Part shown: piece after piece, positions 42,424-44,438 of the stretch | How the letters are laid out: every line of letters starts with the position of its first letter | Position numbering within the stretch: the first letter of the stretch is position 1 | Assembly (NCBI GenBank): GCA_029006015.1 | Contig: JAQXFY010000047.1 | Span: 1-44,438, forward strand | Origin: a bacterium | GTDB taxonomy: Bacteria; Bacillota; Clostridia; Christensenellales; SUG1161 | Direction: 5' to 3' | Length of the DNA: 44,438 bases | Notes under the pieces: generated by a model | Told to the model about the DNA's origin: nothing | What the model saw: the letters and a program-made list of their open reading frames with translations, nothing else | The model's database searches: none | Made by a program: the position numbers and the translations under genes

Positions 42424-43755
42424 GTGGGCAAGAAATTTGCATTTATCGGAGCGGGCAGCCTGGGCTTTACGCGCGGGCTTGTCAACGATATCCTGACCTA
42501 TCCTGCTTTCGCCGATTGCACGTTGGCGCTGATGGACATTAACCAGGAGCGTCTGGATTTTGTCAACAAAGCCGTTACCAAAATGGTGGCTTCCAGCGGG
42601 CTTCCGGTTAAGGTTATCGCCACGCTCGACCGTGTCGAAGCTTTAAAGGATGCCGATGGCGTGGTCTGCACCATCTTAAACGGCGATATCGATATTCTGC
42701 GCACCGATATCGAAATCCCCAAAAAGTACGGCGTGGATTTCTGTGTCGGCGATACGCGCGGCGCGGCCGGTATTTTCCGCCATCTGCGCACGGCGCCCGT
42801 TATGCTGGATATCTGCTCCGACATCCAGAAATATTGTCCCAATGCCATTTTCCTGAACTATACCAACCCCATGGCCATGTTGTGCCGCGTCATGCAGGGG
42901 CAATATCCCGATCTGCACATCACCGGCCTGTGCCACAGCGTACAGGGCACCGCGGCCATGCTGGCCGAATGGATCGGCGCGCCCAAGGATGAGATCACCT
43001 ATACCTGCGCCGGCCTTAACCACCAGGCTTTCTACCTGGAATACAAGTGGAACGGGGAGGATGCCTACCCCCTGATCCGCGAGGCCATCAAGCGCGACGA
43101 AGTGCTGTATAAGGACCTGGTCCGCATCGAGCTGTTCAAAACGCTGGGCTACTTTGTAACCGAATCCTCCGCGCACTCCAGCGAATACTATCCCTGGTTC
43201 CGCGCCAAGCCGGAATACCTGGAGTATTTCCTGACGCACGATACCAGCGAAAGATTGGCTACCACCGGCCGCAACATCGATAAATACATGAAGCGCGAAA
43301 AAACCTGGAAGGATGAAACCCGCAAGTACCTGGAGGGCGAAATCAAGGTGCATCCGCGCGGCGAAGAATATGCCGCCTGCATCTTTAACGCCGTCTTTGG
43401 CGATAACGAGATGTTCACCTTCAACGGCAACGTGCGCAACTTTGGCATTATCGACAACCTGCCCTATGGCGCGTGCGTCGAGGTACCCTGCCTGGCTTCC
43501 AAGAAAGGCATCGAAAGCATGCACGTCGGCCCCATGCCCGCGCAGCTGGCGCTGCCCTGCTCCATCTCCGCGCAGATCGAAGAAATGGCCGTTGAAGCCA
43601 GCATCACCGGCGATCCGGATCTGGTCTACCAGGCCATCTGCTTTGATCCCAACACCAACGCGGTTTTGACGCTGGAGCAAACCCGCAACATGGTCAATGA
43701 GCTGTTCCAGGCCTCCAAGGAGTTCCTGCCCCAGTTCAAGCACTTCAAGGTATAA
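42424..43755 (+). CDS. Family 4 glycoside hydrolase (alpha-galactosidase / alpha-glucosidase type)
   Basis: NAD+- and Mn2+-dependent glycosidase of 443 aa. The Rossmann motif 'IGAGSLGFT' is at 8-16, 'LMDINQERLD' follows strand 2, 'GDTRGAAGIFRHLRT' is at 109-123, and 'NYTNPM' at 145-150. The metal ligands match the family: Cys170 in 'GLCHS' and His200 in 'GLNH'. GH4 enzymes work by oxidation at C3, elimination and re-addition of water. AglA-like and MelA-like substrates cannot be separated here. No phosphosugar-binding evidence or PTS gene is nearby. The start is GTG, with AAAGGAG nine bases upstream; a second SD-like AGGAGG lies 20 bases earlier. A strong terminator follows. Confidence 0.92.
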   Translation: MGKKFAFIGAGSLGFTRGLVNDILTYPAFADCTLALMDINQERLDFVNKAVTKMVASSGLPVKVIATLDRVEALKDADGVVCTILNGDIDILRTDIEIPKKYGVDFCVGDTRGAAGIFRHLRTAPVMLDICSDIQKYCPNAIFLNYTNPMAMLCRVMQGQYPDLHITGLCHSVQGTAAMLAEWIGAPKDEITYTCAGLNHQAFYLEYKWNGEDAYPLIREAIKRDEVLYKDLVRIELFKTLGYFVTESSAHSSEYYPWFRAKPEYLEYFLTHDTSERLATTGRNIDKYMKREKTWKDETRKYLEGEIKVHPRGEEYAACIFNAVFGDNEMFTFNGNVRNFGIIDNLPYGACVEVPCLASKKGIESMHVGPMPAQLALPCSISAQIEEMAVEASITGDPDLVYQAICFDPNTNAVLTLEQTRNMVNELFQASKEFLPQFKHFKV

Positions 43756-43772
43756 AAATATCGCACCATACA

Positions 43773-43807
43773 AACCAGGCCGCGGAAATTCCGCGGCCTG
43801 GTTTTTT
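43773..43807 (+). terminator. Terminator of the first GH4 gene
   Basis: Stem AACCAGGCCGCGG / CCGCGGCCTGGTT with a short A/T loop, followed by TTTTTT. Confidence 0.9.
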
Positions 43808-43918
43808 ATGTGTTGCCATAATAAAGATAGCAAAAAATATCGGCCATCCGCCATCCATCATGTGCGTTGCGGAAAGCACGCGCCATGGCGCACCGCAAAA
43901 CGGCATGGAGGCATCCTT

Positions 43919-44098
43919 ATGGTTTGTGGAAATAAATTTTGTATCTATTATGAAAACCAGGCCTGTTTATTGGATAGCATTACGCTGGATTCCATCGGAA
44001 TGTGCGCCAGCTGCGTGTATATTAATATCAGCGAAATTGATTTGGCCGCGCGGCGCATGATTCTTCGCAAAAAGCTGCAAAAACAGCGCTTTGATTAA
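43919..44098 (+). CDS. Small five-cysteine protein
   Basis: Protein of 59 aa with cysteines at 3, 8, 16, 29 and 32 ('CGNKFC', a lone Cys16, then 'CASC'). The first half is compact and Cys-bearing; the second half ('SEIDLAARRMILRKKLQKQ') is a basic helix. The spacing looks like a small zinc or iron site and resembles short, uncharacterised Cys proteins common in Clostridia. The ATG at 43919 has GGAGG seven bases upstream; the frame extends further upstream, but that part would overlap the GH4 gene and its terminator. It sits between the two GH4 genes, 87 bases before the second. Function unknown. Confidence 0.68.
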   Translation: MVCGNKFCIYYENQACLLDSITLDSIGMCASCVYINISEIDLAARRMILRKKLQKQRFD

Positions 44099-44185
44099 CC
44101 TTTCTTTGCCCTATCCCCCTTGCGTTTTTTGCCCAAATGCGGTACCGTATAGCTGGCTAAACAATGCAGCGAAAGGATGATACGC

Positions 44186-44438
44186 ATGGGTAAAAAAATT
44201 GCTTTTATCGGTGCGGGCAGCTTTGGGTTTACCCGCCGCCTGGTCAACGATATTCTGACTTTCCCGGCTTTTGCCGATTGCACGCTGGCTTTGATGGATA
44301 TCGACCAGCAGCGCCTGGATTTTATCCACAAGGCCGTCAATAAAATCGTGGCTTCCAGCGGGCTTCCGGTTAAGGTCATCGCCACGCTCGACCGGGTGGA
44401 GGCGCTGGACGGCGCGGATGGCGTGGTCTGCACCATTT
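44186..44438 (+). CDS. Second family 4 glycoside hydrolase, truncated by the window end
   Basis: The first 84 codons of a paralogue of the upstream GH4 gene, running off the right edge. The Rossmann motif 'IGAGSFGFT' and 'LMDIDQQRLDF' are present, and most residues match the first copy. The stretch around 44350-44395 (MVASSGLPVKVIATLDR in copy one) is nearly identical even at the DNA level. The ATG has AAAGGATGA upstream. The tandem arrangement suggests a recent duplication with possibly different sugar specificity. Confidence 0.9.
   Translation, partial: MGKKIAFIGAGSFGFTRRLVNDILTFPAFADCTLALMDIDQQRLDFIHKAVNKIVASSGLPVKVIATLDRVEALDGADGVVCTI

Noticed and set aside
42676-43854. 392-codon open frame on the minus strand
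   Set aside because: Antisense to the first GH4 gene and crosses its terminator.
1-44438. CRISPR arrays, tRNA/rRNA genes, insertion sequences or prophage genes
   Set aside because: No regularly spaced repeats, cloverleaf-type genes, transposase or integrase frames were seen on reading both strands by eye; small divergent RNA genes could still be missed without a search tool.

Overview
The window is a GC-rich chromosomal segment from a spore-forming, Gram-positive-type bacterium of the class Clostridia. The evidence is a Firmicutes-style division and cell wall (dcw) cluster, the sporulation genes spoIIGA, sigE and sigG directly after ftsZ, a MurE with the meso-diaminopimelate motif, Shine-Dalgarno sites of the AAGGAGG type, and a DUF6062 gene next to rpoD. 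Placement below class (for example an uncultured gut Christensenellales-like lineage) is only a guess. No tRNA, rRNA, CRISPR array, transposase or phage gene was seen.

Layout. 1-7.8 kb is mixed metabolism: a beta-helix lipoprotein and an alpha/beta hydrolase on the minus strand, then on the plus strand a cysteine-synthase-like gene, a MATE exporter / Cys-cluster protein / 38-residue protein group, and a stand-alone MttB-family methyltransferase. 7.9-15.8 kb is a minus-strand run dgt - dnaG - rpoD - DUF6062 - FG-GAP membrane protein - DUF4091 glycosidase-like protein. 16.3-21.4 kb carries ftsA - ftsZ - spoIIGA - sigE - sigG (minus). 21.7-23.3 kb is a plus-strand sodium symporter that separates ftsA from ftsQ. 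23.4-33.4 kb is mraZ - rsmH - ftsL - PBP/spoVD - murE - mraY - murD - ftsW - ftsQ (minus), without murF, murG, murC or murB at their usual places. 33.6-37.5 kb holds minus-strand housekeeping genes: phosphoesterase, zinc-ribbon protein, cupin, coaX, a pantothenate-type ECF S component and tspO. Glycerate kinase follows on the plus strand. 39-41.5 kb is a minus-strand pit - DUF47 - DUF368 (undecaprenyl-phosphate translocase family) operon behind a long leader with an intrinsic terminator. The right end has a Cys/Gly/Asn-rich membrane protein and two tandem GH4 glycosidases with a small five-cysteine protein between them; the second GH4 gene is cut by the window edge.

How it works together. mraZ to ftsQ plus ftsA/ftsZ form the septal peptidoglycan synthesis and constriction machinery. 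spoIIGA processes pro-sigma-E when the asymmetric septum forms, and sigma-G then acts in the forespore. dgt, dnaG and rpoD couple nucleotide pools, replication priming and housekeeping transcription. The DUF368 protein would recycle the lipid carrier used by MraY, and here it is co-transcribed with phosphate uptake. Many gene starts were moved from the longest possible frame to an internal ATG, GTG or TTG with a good ribosome-binding site; the reason is given in each entry.
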